A stretch of 47,992 bases of DNA from Frigoribacterium sp. Leaf186 (GTDB lineage: Bacteria; Actinomycetota; Actinomycetes; Actinomycetales; Microbacteriaceae), in NCBI RefSeq assembly GCF_001423905.1, contig NZ_LMPQ01000010.1:1-47992 (forward strand), given 5' to 3'. The notes beneath the pieces were generated by a model that saw only the letters and a program-made list of their open reading frames with translations, had not been told where the DNA came from and ran no database searches. The position numbers were made by a program, and so were the translations under genes. Below, in pieces: positions 1 to 6,870 of this stretch (position 1 is its first letter; the number at the start of each line of letters is the position of its first letter).

Positions 1-81
1 GACCGTTTCCGCCCACGCTCACCGACGACACGGAACGACCACGACGGCGTCCTCTCCGAGTGCGCTCGCCCCACAGCAAGT

Positions 82-109
82 GATCCAGTGGGGGATCCCC
101 TATCGGATT
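82..109 (+). repeat. resolvase-like 28-bp site 1
   Basis: Imperfect palindrome around a GA|TC centre (95|96). Right half TCCCCTATCGGATT; left half matches its reverse complement at 10 of 14 positions. It is the first of eleven such sites and lies upstream of the membrane-anchored phosphoribosyltransferase ORF. Confidence 0.55.
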
Positions 110-161
110 ACCCGACGGGCATTCTGCGGCTGCTCATCTCTGCGCCTGCCATTCTCAGCAG

Positions 162-995
162 GTGCTGGGCAGTGTTGCCATCGTGTCGTTGGGCTTTTTC
201 GTGTGGTCCATTGTTCGAATGGTTCAAGTTCGCAGGTCCCGAGCAGCCGGCCAAACGCCAGACAAGAAGTTCGTTCAAGACAGCAGGATCGTCCTAGCCC
301 TGTCTGCCCTGGCGGTGATCGCAACGTTTTTCGTCGGCATGGTGTTGCTGCCTCGTTCTCAAAGTCGACTCTCGTTACAGCCACCGATCATCTATCGGGA
401 CGGCTCGAGCGAGGTCGCCACAGCTCACTGGCATGATCGTTGTGTGCATGCCGAACCCCCTGTCATTGAGCGACTCAAGCACGCTTTCTTGTGGCGAGGT
501 GATCGAACAGACTCTGTTTCTCGGGCCGATGTCACGCGGTGGTGGCGCGATGCCGACACGCTCAACGAACTGGGGCCAGGTCTGGCACAGCTCTTCCCTG
601 ACGCTTCACCGACCGTCGTCATGGGGACCGAATCAAGAGGCAGTCTGCTCGGGGTCCTCACTGCACAGCACCTTCACACCGGCTTCGCCGAGGTGCGAAA
701 GAATCCTGAAAGAGCAGCGGACAGCGACGCCTGGTGGGAGACCGTCACGGGCCCCGACTACCAAGATCGGAACCTCCACCTCGGAGTGCGCCGGGCCCTT
801 CTGAAAGCCGGCGACAGGGTGCTCTTCGTCGACGACTGGATCGCGACGGGGGCACAGGCCCAAGCCTGCCACCGCCTGGTCAAGATGAGCGGCGCGTCGT
901 GGGTCGGGGCAGCGATTGTCGTAGACGGCCTCGAAAGGACATCTCTTCGTCGATCCCTCACGCTTCGTTCACTGCTATCGGTTCGGGACCTCTAG
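162..995 (+). CDS. membrane-anchored phosphoribosyltransferase-like protein
   Basis: A 277-residue ORF starting at GTG. The N-terminal third has two hydrophobic segments (about residues 2-22 and 42-62) separated by a basic loop. The C-terminal half looks like a type I phosphoribosyltransferase: GTESRGSLLG (about residue 160) resembles the substrate loop of adenine phosphoribosyltransferases, and VDDWIATGAQAQA at 223-235 is the PRPP-binding motif with the paired acidic residues and the T-G turn. The second recombination-like site (374-401) falls inside the ORF exactly between the membrane part and the enzymatic part. The ORF may therefore be a read-through fusion of two cassettes, with a native enzyme start near GTG 444. 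The substrate cannot be inferred; a nucleotide-salvage or nucleotide-signal role is only a guess. Confidence 0.6.
   Translation: MLGSVAIVSLGFFVWSIVRMVQVRRSRAAGQTPDKKFVQDSRIVLALSALAVIATFFVGMVLLPRSQSRLSLQPPIIYRDGSSEVATAHWHDRCVHAEPPVIERLKHAFLWRGDRTDSVSRADVTRWWRDADTLNELGPGLAQLFPDASPTVVMGTESRGSLLGVLTAQHLHTGFAEVRKNPERAADSDAWWETVTGPDYQDRNLHLGVRRALLKAGDRVLFVDDWIATGAQAQACHRLVKMSGASWVGAAIVVDGLERTSLRRSLTLRSLLSVRDL
374..401 (+). repeat. resolvase-like 28-bp site 2 (inside ORF)
   Basis: Right half TCATCTATCGGGAC fits the shared half-site; the left half is degenerate (5 of 14). It is translated as part of the 162-995 ORF and marks the join between its membrane and phosphoribosyltransferase parts. Confidence 0.45.
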
Positions 996-1008
996 CCCGG
1001 CCTCGTCC

Positions 1009-1036
1009 GGCCCGTAAAACGATCCCCTGTCGGGCA
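1009..1036 (+). repeat. resolvase-like 28-bp site 3
   Basis: Halves GGCCCGTAAAACGA and TCCCCTGTCGGGCA share an inverted GCCCG and the GA|TC centre (8 of 14). It sits 14 bases after the phosphoribosyltransferase stop codon, as expected for a cassette boundary. Confidence 0.6.
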
Positions 1037-1097
1037 AATGATTTCAAGGTTCGGGCGCACAACGTCGACAGCCAATCCCGGCATGCCGCCAAACGGC

Positions 1098-1127
1098 GTT
1101 GGCTCCGCCATCATGGGCGGAGCCAAC
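1098..1127. terminator. strong hairpin, 12-bp perfect stem
   Basis: Arms 1098-1109 (GTTGGCTCCGCC) and 1116-1127 are perfectly complementary around a 6-nt loop. No T-tract follows, so it may be a Rho-assisted terminator for the upstream gene or a structural element of the cassette between sites 3 and 4. Confidence 0.45.
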
Positions 1128-1186
1128 TCCCTCAACGTAGAGCCCATGCCGAAGCAACTGATGACCTATCCAACTGAGGTCGTCCG

Positions 1187-1315
1187 ATGCTACAGACACC
1201 TATTCCAGGTAGACGACGTACCGAAAGGCGCGTCGCCGGCGCCACGAACATCGTGTCCGGCTTCATCTTGCGCCGGCAGGTCTGGCGCAAAAAGAAACCC
1301 GATGCCGACCGCTGA
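1187..1315 (+). CDS. small basic hypothetical protein, 42 aa
   Basis: ATG with a well-spaced GAGGT ribosome-binding sequence 7 bases upstream. The 42-codon frame is rich in Arg and Lys (GRRRTERRVAG near the start, WRKKKPDADR at the end) and has a short hydrophobic stretch TNIVSGFIL. Its stop codon ends one base before the conserved core of site 4 (CGATCG at 1317), the same packing seen for the next small gene. No family is recognised. Support is the RBS and its position as the only plausible gene between sites 3 and 4. It could still be chance coding. Confidence 0.35.
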   Translation: MLQTPIPGRRRTERRVAGATNIVSGFILRRQVWRKKKPDADR

Positions 1316-1333
1316 CCGATCGTCTAACGGGCA
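1306..1333 (+). repeat. resolvase-like 28-bp site 4
   Basis: Right half TCGTCTAACGGGCA is one of the best matches to the shared half-site; the left half keeps CCG and CGA (8 of 14). It overlaps the end of the 42-aa ORF and precedes the next small gene. Confidence 0.6.
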
Positions 1334-1366
1334 CCACCCACACGACGGAGGTGTCACAATGCGCAC

Positions 1367-1618
1367 GTGCAATCTCACGCAGCCCGCAGACGCCGTCGCT
1401 TAGCTATCGCTCTTGTCGTCGCCGGCCTAGTGATGCTCCTTGCCCCAGTTCTTGCTGGCGCGATCGCGCCGGACATTGCGTGGGTGGCTTGGGTCGCCCG
1501 CTCTCTTCCCGCCGCTCTTGCGGTTGCAGGCATCATGGTCTGGTACCGGGCAGACAAGGTCTTCGACCGCGGTTTCGAGCCAGAAGGGCCGTCAGACGAC
1601 GAGTCTCACGATGCGTGA
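1367..1618 (+). CDS. small two-helix membrane protein, 83 aa
   Basis: An Arg-rich N terminus (AARRRRRLAI) is followed by two hydrophobic helices (about residues 12-32 and 43-60) and an acidic tail ending SDDESHDA. The gene fills the space between sites 4 and 5: it begins 34 bases after one and its stop (1616-1618) overlaps the left half of the other. The start is uncertain. GTG 1367 opens this frame, but the only strong ribosome-binding sequence (GGAGGTG, 1347-1353) is spaced for ATG 1359, whose frame closes after 14 codons at 1403. Either a 14-residue leader is translated first, or a frameshift lies near the start. No family is recognised. Confidence 0.5.
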   Translation: MQSHAARRRRRLAIALVVAGLVMLLAPVLAGAIAPDIAWVAWVARSLPAALAVAGIMVWYRADKVFDRGFEPEGPSDDESHDA

Positions 1619-1643
1619 GCGTTAATCGATCGTCTAACGGACG
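1616..1643 (+). repeat. resolvase-like 28-bp site 5
   Basis: Halves TGAGCGTTAATCGA and TCGTCTAACGGACG share an inverted CGTTA and CGA (9 of 14). The left half contains the stop codon of the preceding membrane protein. An IS left end begins 24 bases downstream. Confidence 0.6.
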
Positions 1644-1666
1644 CCCGATCACCTTCCTATCAAACC

Positions 1667-1826
1667 GGCTCTTCCCAGATGCAGGTGTAGGTCGGCCGGG
1701 CGCGTCGGTCCGCAGATAGACGTCGAGGTCTCCCGACGATGGAGGTTCCTACGCCATCCATCCGAAAGACCTCGACGTGTACGACGCTACCCCGCCGGCC
1801 GGCTTCGGCCGCCCTGACCTAATTGC
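1667..1826 (+). mobile_element. ISL3-type IS remnant, left end only
   Basis: GGCTCTTCCCAGATGCAGG at 1667 looks like an ISL3-family terminal inverted repeat. From 1704 the sequence matches the leader and first codons of the second remnant at 3456-3570 almost base for base, including the 12-bp inverted repeat arms 1720-1731 and 1767-1778. Frame GTG 1777 encodes only ATPPAGFGRPDL-like residues before diverging at about 1826 and stopping, so most of the element is gone. Confidence 0.6.
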
Positions 1827-2060
1827 CTTAGCGGCTCATCCCAATTGGCTCTGATCGGGTCTGCTGACCCTCTCGACGAGAATGCAGCGACATCACAGCC
1901 ACCCAACCCCGACAGGCCGGGAAGCCGGGGCACGTCACATGGGCTGTGCTGCGGGCGTGTCGAGTGGGTAGTCCAGGGGCGACGCAGGAGCGTCGACGCG
2001 ACGTGCTGAGAGGTGGTTCCCACCGAGCGCTAGGACACAAGCTACAGGCATGGCAATAGG
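1827..2060. other. no gene recognised
   Basis: Between the IS remnant and the GlxA-type regulator I see no convincing coding frame, RNA gene or recombination-like site. It may be degenerate IS or flanking sequence. Confidence 0.4.
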
Positions 2061-3002
2061 TCAGGAACGGCGTCGCTCCCTGCGCAGGAGGGAGCGCAGA
2101 GTCTCGGCGTTCGCGTAGCCGACCCGTAGCGCGATCTCGGCGGAGGTGAGGTCCGTGGTTGCTGAGAGGTGCCGAGCTCGTTCGATGCGAAGCCGTTGCA
2201 CGAAGCCGAGCGGAGTGAGGTTGAGCGCCGCACGGACTCGTCGTTCGAGGGTGCGCCGGCTGGTGCCGAGCGACTGCGCGACGAAGGCGACGTTGAACGG
2301 TTCGTCCAGGCGGGCGCGCACGAAGCGTTCGAACTCGACGACGATCGGGTCCTCGTGCCGGAGATGTTCGTAGGCGACGAAAGCCGCCTGCGACGGACGC
2401 TCGTCGATGATGAGGAGCTTGGCGACATGTTGGGCCAGGTCGGGGCTGATCGATCGCACGAGTGAGAGCGCGAGGTCGATGTGGGCGAAGGCTGCGCCGG
2501 CGGTGACGAGGTTCCCGTCGACCACGACCATGGTGTCGAGATCGAGGGCGACGGTCGGATAGCGCTTCAGGAAATCCGGCCCCAGGAACCAGCTGGTCGT
2601 CGCCCGCCGATGATGCATCCGTCCGGTCTCGGCGACGGCGAACACGCCGGTGCACGCCGCGGCGATCCGGGTGGTCGCGTCGTCGAGGCGCCCGAGTGAG
2701 GCGATGACCGAACGAGCATCTCGGCTCTGGAGTGCGTCGTGGGTCGCGGCGGCCGTAAGGGTTCCAAGCGCAGGGACGACGACCACGTCGAACTCTCCGG
2801 ACTCCGGCAGCGGGTGGTCCACCGACAGGGTCATCGATGCCGTCGTGGTCACTCGCCGTTTCGGTCCGAGGATGGCGAGTTCGATCGGTTCGATCCGCGG
2901 GTCGACATCGCCGCGGGCTCCGTCGGCCACCCGCACGATGTCGATGACCGACGCGACCGCCGAACCAAGGCAGCCGTCGATCGCGATCAGTCCGATACGC
3001 AT
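2061..3002 (-). CDS. GlxA-type transcriptional regulator (DJ-1/PfpI-like plus AraC HTH)
   Basis: 313 residues if started at ATG 3002, which gives the family-like opening MRIGLIAIDG; a 24-residue upstream extension is less likely. The N-terminal half has a DJ-1/PfpI fold signature with a nucleophile-elbow-like AACTGVFAVAETG at about 120. The C-terminal 100 residues are an AraC double helix-turn-helix (VAFVAQSLGTSRRTLERRV, then SAEIALRVGYANAETLRSL). Such proteins are cytoplasmic one-component regulators. The divergent 3110-3421 monooxygenase gene is 107 bases away and is the obvious target. The pair lies between two IS remnants, suggesting joint transfer. Confidence 0.85.
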   Translation of the reverse strand: MRIGLIAIDGCLGSAVASVIDIVRVADGARGDVDPRIEPIELAILGPKRRVTTTASMTLSVDHPLPESGEFDVVVVPALGTLTAAATHDALQSRDARSVIASLGRLDDATTRIAAACTGVFAVAETGRMHHRRATTSWFLGPDFLKRYPTVALDLDTMVVVDGNLVTAGAAFAHIDLALSLVRSISPDLAQHVAKLLIIDERPSQAAFVAYEHLRHEDPIVVEFERFVRARLDEPFNVAFVAQSLGTSRRTLERRVRAALNLTPLGFVQRLRIERARHLSATTDLTSAEIALRVGYANAETLRSLLRRERRRS

Positions 3003-3109
3003 GGCGTGAATAATAGCAATACTGCCGTTTACGCCACTCCCCATCGGCCCTCGCTCGTCATAGGCTGAACTCAAACCACGAAGAACCCCGACTTCAAGGA
3101 GAACCCCTC

Positions 3110-3421
3110 ATGTCCACACCCGTGTCACTTCCGTATGCCTTCGTCGCCAAGATCGTCGCGGCCGATGGACAGCGCGACGCGGTCGCTGATTTGCTCGCCG
3201 GCGCTGTCGCACTCGCCAACGAAGAAGTAGGAACGATTGTCTGGTTCGCGGCTAGGACCCACGCCGACACCTTCTGGATCTTCGATGCATTCCCCGACGA
3301 GGCCGCTCGCGACGCCCACGCCAACGGCGCCATCGTCGCAGCCCTGATGGCCAACCAGCACCTCCTCAGCGCAGCACCCGAGATCCTGGCGGCCGACGTC
3401 CTCGCGTCCAAGCTTCCGTAG
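3110..3421 (+). CDS. antibiotic biosynthesis monooxygenase-domain protein
   Basis: 103 residues, typical for a single ABM/YgiN-type ferredoxin-like domain: two beta-alpha-beta halves with the motif TIVWFAARTHADTFWIFDAFPDEAARDAH in the usual central position. Family members act as dimers on quinols or polyketide-like aromatics without cofactors, but the substrate here is unknown. A strong AAGGAG sits 8 bases before ATG 3110. Divergent from the GlxA-type regulator, which probably controls it; a quinone- or carbonyl-stress function would fit. Confidence 0.8.
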   Translation: MSTPVSLPYAFVAKIVAADGQRDAVADLLAGAVALANEEVGTIVWFAARTHADTFWIFDAFPDEAARDAHANGAIVAALMANQHLLSAAPEILAADVLASKLP

Positions 3422-3455
3422 TCCGCCAACGCAAAAGACGACCGCGCCCCGCCGA

Positions 3456-3957
3456 GTCGGTCCGCAGATAGACGTCGAGGTCTCCCGACGATGGAGGTTC
3501 CTACGCCATCCATCCGCTAGACCTCGACGTGTCCGTCGCTACCCCGCCGGCCGGCTTCGGCCGCCCTGACCTGACCGCCTTCGCTCGACTCGACAGCCTC
3601 TGTCTGAGCGTGATCGGGCAACGACTTGAACCGGATCGTGCGGTCCTCGCGTGCCGCGTGGTGGAACCAGATCAGTGGTGCCGACGGTGCGGCAGAGAAG
3701 GCGCCGCTCGTGACACCGTGAAACGGCGGTTGGCCCACGAGCCGCTGGGCTGGCGACCGCCCGTGCTGGAAGTTGTAGTGCGCCGCTACCGCTGTGCCGA
3801 CTGCGGACACGTGTGGCGCCAAGACACCAGCGCCGCGGCGGAGCCACGCGCGAAGCTCTCGCGCACCGGGCTGCGGTGGGCGCTGGAAGAGATCGTGGTC
3901 GCACACCTCACCGTCGCCCGTGTCGCCGAGGGGCTCGGGGTCGCGTCGCATCCGCGG
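3456..3957 (+). mobile_element. ISL3-type IS remnant with truncated transposase
   Basis: Second partial copy of the IS seen at 1667, lacking the terminal inverted repeat but keeping the leader and the first 140 or so transposase codons. Homology between copies begins at 3456/1704. It ends abruptly at about 3957, next to the MFS gene. Both remnants point the same way and bracket the GlxA/monooxygenase pair. Confidence 0.65.
3529..3957 (+). pseudogene. ISL3-family transposase, 5' fragment
   Basis: GTG 3529 opens a frame with an ISL3-type zinc finger (CRRCGREGAARD, then YRCADCGHVWRQD) followed by the start of the HTH region (LRWALEEIVVAHLTVARVAEGLG). Full ISL3 transposases exceed 400 residues and end with a DDE domain, which is missing. 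The frame continues past 3957 into unrelated sequence antisense to the transporter, so only the N-terminal DNA-binding part remains. The start codon overlaps the right arm of a 12-bp inverted repeat (3472-3483/3519-3530), an arrangement that could hide the start in read-through transcripts. Confidence 0.75.
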
Positions 3958-4004
3958 CATAGCGCCCTGCCCAATGAGCGATCGGCTACCGGACCGGGCT
4001 GGGG

Positions 4005-5234
4005 CTACTTGGCGAGTTGGTGTGTGAAGTGGCGTCGGATGGCTATTGCGGTGATGAGTCCCAGCGCGGTCACGAGGGCGGTGGCGAGGAAGACGGCGTT
4101 GGTGCCGGTGGTGCCGCCGAGCCATCCGGCGAGGATGGGGCCGGCGACCTGGCCGATGTACTGCGCTGACACGTTGTAGCCGAGGACCAGGCCGACGCTC
4201 GTGTCAGGGAGGAGCCTGCGGATGGTGGCGACGACGGTGGGGGTGATGCCGCCGAGAGCGATACCGGTGAGGAAGCGGAGGATCGCGAAGGTGATCAGGT
4301 CGTCGGCGAAGTACTGGGCGGCGAGGAGGAGGGTTGCGGCGATCAGGCTCATGGTGAGGACCTGCAGGTGTCCGATCCGGTCGGCGAGTCTGCCGAGGTT
4401 CGGGCCGGAGAGGATCGTGCCGAACGCGGTGAGGGAGAACACGACCGCGGCGTAGATGGCGGTGTTGTCGGTCGTGCCGGTGAGGGTGCGGACGTGCTCG
4501 GCGATGATCGGCTCGACGGAGATGGTCGCGAACATCAGCAGGGTCGACAGGCTGAGCAGGGCGAGGACCGCAGGCTTCTGCGGGACGGCGGCCCAGGAGC
4601 CCGACCGCTTCGACTTCGCAGACTTCGAGCCTTGCCGCGGGATCTCTTTGAGGAACAGGGTGGTGCCGAGGAAGGCGAGGAAGATCAGTCCACCGGTTGC
4701 GAGGAACGCGCCCTGCACGCCGATGGTCTGCGCGAGGGTACCGCCGATCAAAGGGCCCGCGATGGTGCCGGCCATGATCGCGGAGGAGAGAACGCCCAGA
4801 GCCCAGGCGGAGCGGTCCTTCGGGGTCTGCGCTGCGACGAGGATGGTGGATCCGGAGGCGTAGCCGCCGAGGAGCCCGACGAGCAGGCGCAGCAGCACGA
4901 GCTGCGTGACGTCTTGAGCCAGGCCGATGAGCGACATCGCGACCGCCATTCCAAGGCTCGCCCGGATCAGCATCGGCTTCCGGCCGAACCGGTCGCCGAG
5001 GTATCCCCACAACGGGGCAGTCAGGGCCGCGGTCAGGAACGTGGCCGCGTAGGCGATCCCCGACCAGAGGGTCACCGCCGCCGGGTCCTCGACGCCGAGG
5101 TCGCGGACATAGAGGGGGAGGATCGGCAGGACAAGCGTCATGCCGATGATGGTCGTGAACGAGCCCAGCGCGCACACGAGGAGATTACGACGCCAGATCT
5201 CTGACGTGTCCGAGGCCGATCTGAGTGAGGTCAT
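4005..5234 (-). CDS. MFS drug/solute exporter, DHA1-type
   Basis: 409 residues with twelve hydrophobic segments. The loop 2-3 signature GYLGDRFGRKPMLI (about residues 80-93) and its counterpart LGRLADRIGHLQVL in the second half identify the major facilitator superfamily. A gatekeeping arginine-containing segment (LRLLVGLLGG) resembles proton-driven DHA1 efflux proteins. The central loop is basic and short (RQGSKSAKSKRSGS). It is divergent from the GntR-type regulator with only 90 bases between starts, the usual layout for an efflux pump repressed by its neighbour. The substrate is not evident. Its 3' end abuts the truncated IS, so the pair was probably part of the mobile region. Confidence 0.88.
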   Translation of the reverse strand: MTSLRSASDTSEIWRRNLLVCALGSFTTIIGMTLVLPILPLYVRDLGVEDPAAVTLWSGIAYAATFLTAALTAPLWGYLGDRFGRKPMLIRASLGMAVAMSLIGLAQDVTQLVLLRLLVGLLGGYASGSTILVAAQTPKDRSAWALGVLSSAIMAGTIAGPLIGGTLAQTIGVQGAFLATGGLIFLAFLGTTLFLKEIPRQGSKSAKSKRSGSWAAVPQKPAVLALLSLSTLLMFATISVEPIIAEHVRTLTGTTDNTAIYAAVVFSLTAFGTILSGPNLGRLADRIGHLQVLTMSLIAATLLLAAQYFADDLITFAILRFLTGIALGGITPTVVATIRRLLPDTSVGLVLGYNVSAQYIGQVAGPILAGWLGGTTGTNAVFLATALVTALGLITAIAIRRHFTHQLAK

Positions 5235-5275
5235 GGGTGCTCCGAGAGTGAGGGACTTCGCAGGCTTCGCCTAAG

Positions 5276-5310
5276 TGGTAACCCGAAATGGTATCCTCGG
5301 ATGGTATACC
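5276..5310. promoter_or_regulatory. three phased TGGTA repeats, putative GntR operator
   Basis: TGGTAACC (5276), TGGTATCC (5289) and TGGTATACC (5302) recur every 13 bases between the divergent MFS and GntR starts; the last contains the palindrome GGTATACC. TGGT/ACCA half-sites are typical of FadR-subfamily GntR regulators. Confidence 0.5.
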
Positions 5311-5324
5311 GAAGGAAGGTCAGG

Positions 5325-6020
5325 ATGAGTACGAGCGAGAGCGGCGTGTACCCGGGGTTGCGGGCGGCGATCCTGTCGTTGGATCTGGTGCCGGGAGAGA
5401 AGCTGAGCGAGCGGGGGCTCGAGTCCTTGCTCGGGGCGTCACGCACTCCGATCCGAGCTGCTTTGATGCGGTTGGAGAACGAGGGGCTCACTCAACGATC
5501 GGGTCGAGGGTGGCAGGTCACTCCGATCGATCTGGCCGAGGTGCGGGCCGTGATGGAGTACCGGGAAGCGGTTGAGACCGCAGCTGTTGCTCTTGCTGTC
5601 GAGCGTGCAGGTGATGACGAACTGGCCGCTCTGCGTGCGCTCATCGACATGCCCGACGGGGACGATGAAGAGAGCGGGCTTCGGGACGGCGGGGACTTCC
5701 ACGTGGCTCTCGCCCGGTTGTCTCGCAACAAGTTCCTTGCCGACGCGATGAGTGGTGCGTTGACCCGGCTCAGCCGGACGCGGTGGCTTGAGGTGCGCAC
5801 TCCCGAGTCCCGTGCACACGCTCGCGCGGAACATCTCGAGATCATCGCCGCCGTCCGATCGAGGGACTCCGAGAAGGCAGTAGCGCTTGTTGTTTCCCAC
5901 AGCCGAGGAACCCGAGACCGCCTGCTGGGCTACTTATCCGACGAGCGGCGCCGGCTCCGCGGTCGCGGATTCGCGATCATCGAGTCGTCCACCACTCCAC
6001 CACCCCTGGTTGCTGTCTGA
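5325..6020 (+). CDS. GntR-family regulator, FadR/FCD subfamily
   Basis: 231 residues from ATG 5325, which has AAGGAAGG just upstream; an earlier ATG at 5301 lies in the putative operator and is disfavoured. The N-terminal winged helix includes LSERGLESLLGASRTPIRAA. The all-helical FCD domain follows from about residue 80, with the histidine-bearing segments DFHVALARLSRN, AEHLEIIAAVRSRD and VSHSRGTRDRL in the metal/ligand-binding positions. It probably represses the divergent MFS exporter and is released by a small carboxylic acid or related ligand; the ligand is unknown. Confidence 0.85.
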   Translation: MSTSESGVYPGLRAAILSLDLVPGEKLSERGLESLLGASRTPIRAALMRLENEGLTQRSGRGWQVTPIDLAEVRAVMEYREAVETAAVALAVERAGDDELAALRALIDMPDGDDEESGLRDGGDFHVALARLSRNKFLADAMSGALTRLSRTRWLEVRTPESRAHARAEHLEIIAAVRSRDSEKAVALVVSHSRGTRDRLLGYLSDERRRLRGRGFAIIESSTTPPPLVAV

Positions 6021-6065
6021 CCATTCGCACCCGGAGCGTGCAGGTGCTTCCACCGTTTGGGGAGG

Positions 6066-6093
6066 CGTTCGATAGACGATCGGTCACCGACCA
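6066..6093 (-). repeat. resolvase-like 28-bp site 6 (reverse orientation)
   Basis: On the minus strand the better half reads TCGTCTATCGAACG; the opposing half matches it at 8 of 14. It is the only clear copy in reverse orientation and follows the IS/regulator insertion, so an inversion or separate insertion is possible. Confidence 0.5.
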
Positions 6094-6162
6094 CCGGCGG
6101 ATGCTAGCCACGCCCCCGCGCCTACGGAGCACCGGCTGTCTCGATAGGTCAGTCCGAAACTG

Positions 6163-6190
6163 ATCTCGGTGAACGATCCCCTAACGGGCG
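6163..6190 (+). repeat. resolvase-like 28-bp site 7
   Basis: Right half TCCCCTAACGGGCG is a strong match; the left half is weaker (6 of 14). It begins the stretch holding the 189-aa membrane protein. Confidence 0.55.
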
Positions 6191-6201
6191 CATAGCCAGA
6201 G

Positions 6202-6771
6202 GTGACCTTGAGTTGTGCCACGCTTGCCAGCGTGAGCGAAGTTGTGCCCTCAGAAATGGATGATGGGTTCTATAGCCCAAGACACCGGCGCCCTGACAGA
6301 ACTTGCCACCGTTCGGGCCCCTGGACGCGCGCCTGGCATCTCATGGTCTACGCCGGGGCCGCTCTAGCAGCGCTGGTCGTCGCTCTACTTCTCGCCTCAG
6401 CCGTCCACGACTCGACTCAGGCGCATGTGGCAGGCACGTTCACCGAGGAGAGTTGCGAAGGCGATGGCCGGTACGGCTGCCAGAGCGTCGGCACGTGGAC
6501 GAGCGACGACGGTCAGTTGACCTACCGCAGCGTCGGACTCGACGGGGCAGTGGGAACGGACGGCACCTCCCGTTCCTACGCGATACCCGATGCCATCCTC
6601 GGCGGCACCGACACCGTCCACGACAGCACCAGCAGCCCCCTCATCGGAGTCCTCGTCGCCACCATCTTGCTCGTCGTGCTCGCTCTCGGCGTCCTGCGTT
6701 CAGCCGAAAAGTGGGGCGACTTAGCGCGTCTGAGAAATTCGTGGAGACGCCGCAAAGCGTCCAGGCCCTGA
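6202..6771 (+). CDS. hypothetical membrane protein with extracytoplasmic loop
   Basis: 189 residues from GTG 6202; ATG 6256 is an alternative giving 171, and neither has a good ribosome-binding site. Two hydrophobic helices (about 47-68 and 147-165) enclose an 80-residue polar loop with a cysteine pair (C85, C93 in SCEGDGRYGCQS) suited to a disulfide outside the membrane. The basic end WRRRKASRP would be cytoplasmic. Similar layouts occur in small actinobacterial DUF3592-like proteins, but I cannot assign the family. It is the only gene between sites 7 and 8. Confidence 0.6.
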   Translation: MTLSCATLASVSEVVPSEMDDGFYSPRHRRPDRTCHRSGPWTRAWHLMVYAGAALAALVVALLLASAVHDSTQAHVAGTFTEESCEGDGRYGCQSVGTWTSDDGQLTYRSVGLDGAVGTDGTSRSYAIPDAILGGTDTVHDSTSSPLIGVLVATILLVVLALGVLRSAEKWGDLARLRNSWRRRKASRP

Positions 6772-6835
6772 AGTCTGACCGACGAAAAGACGAAAGCCAC
6801 GTGGCCCGTGAGATTCCCGTGACCAAGAGTGGGCT

Positions 6836-6863
6836 TGCCCTATCGCCGATCGTCTATCGGGCA
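6836..6863 (+). repeat. resolvase-like 28-bp site 8 (best palindrome)
   Basis: Halves TGCCCTATCGCCGA and TCGTCTATCGGGCA agree at 11 of 14 positions, giving a full 28-bp dyad with TGCCC ends. TGCCCGATA is one base from the TGTCYGATA half-site known for gamma-delta resolvase. Confidence 0.65.
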
Positions 6864-6870
6864 CCCTCGG

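Noticed and set aside
1038-1403. 121-codon frame across sites 3-4 and the membrane gene start
   Set aside because: Composition is not protein-like and it spans cassette boundaries; the 42-codon frame and the 83-codon gene explain the region better.
3957-4179. Continuation of the transposase frame
   Set aside because: The part after 3957 is antisense to the exporter gene and loses similarity to ISL3 transposases.
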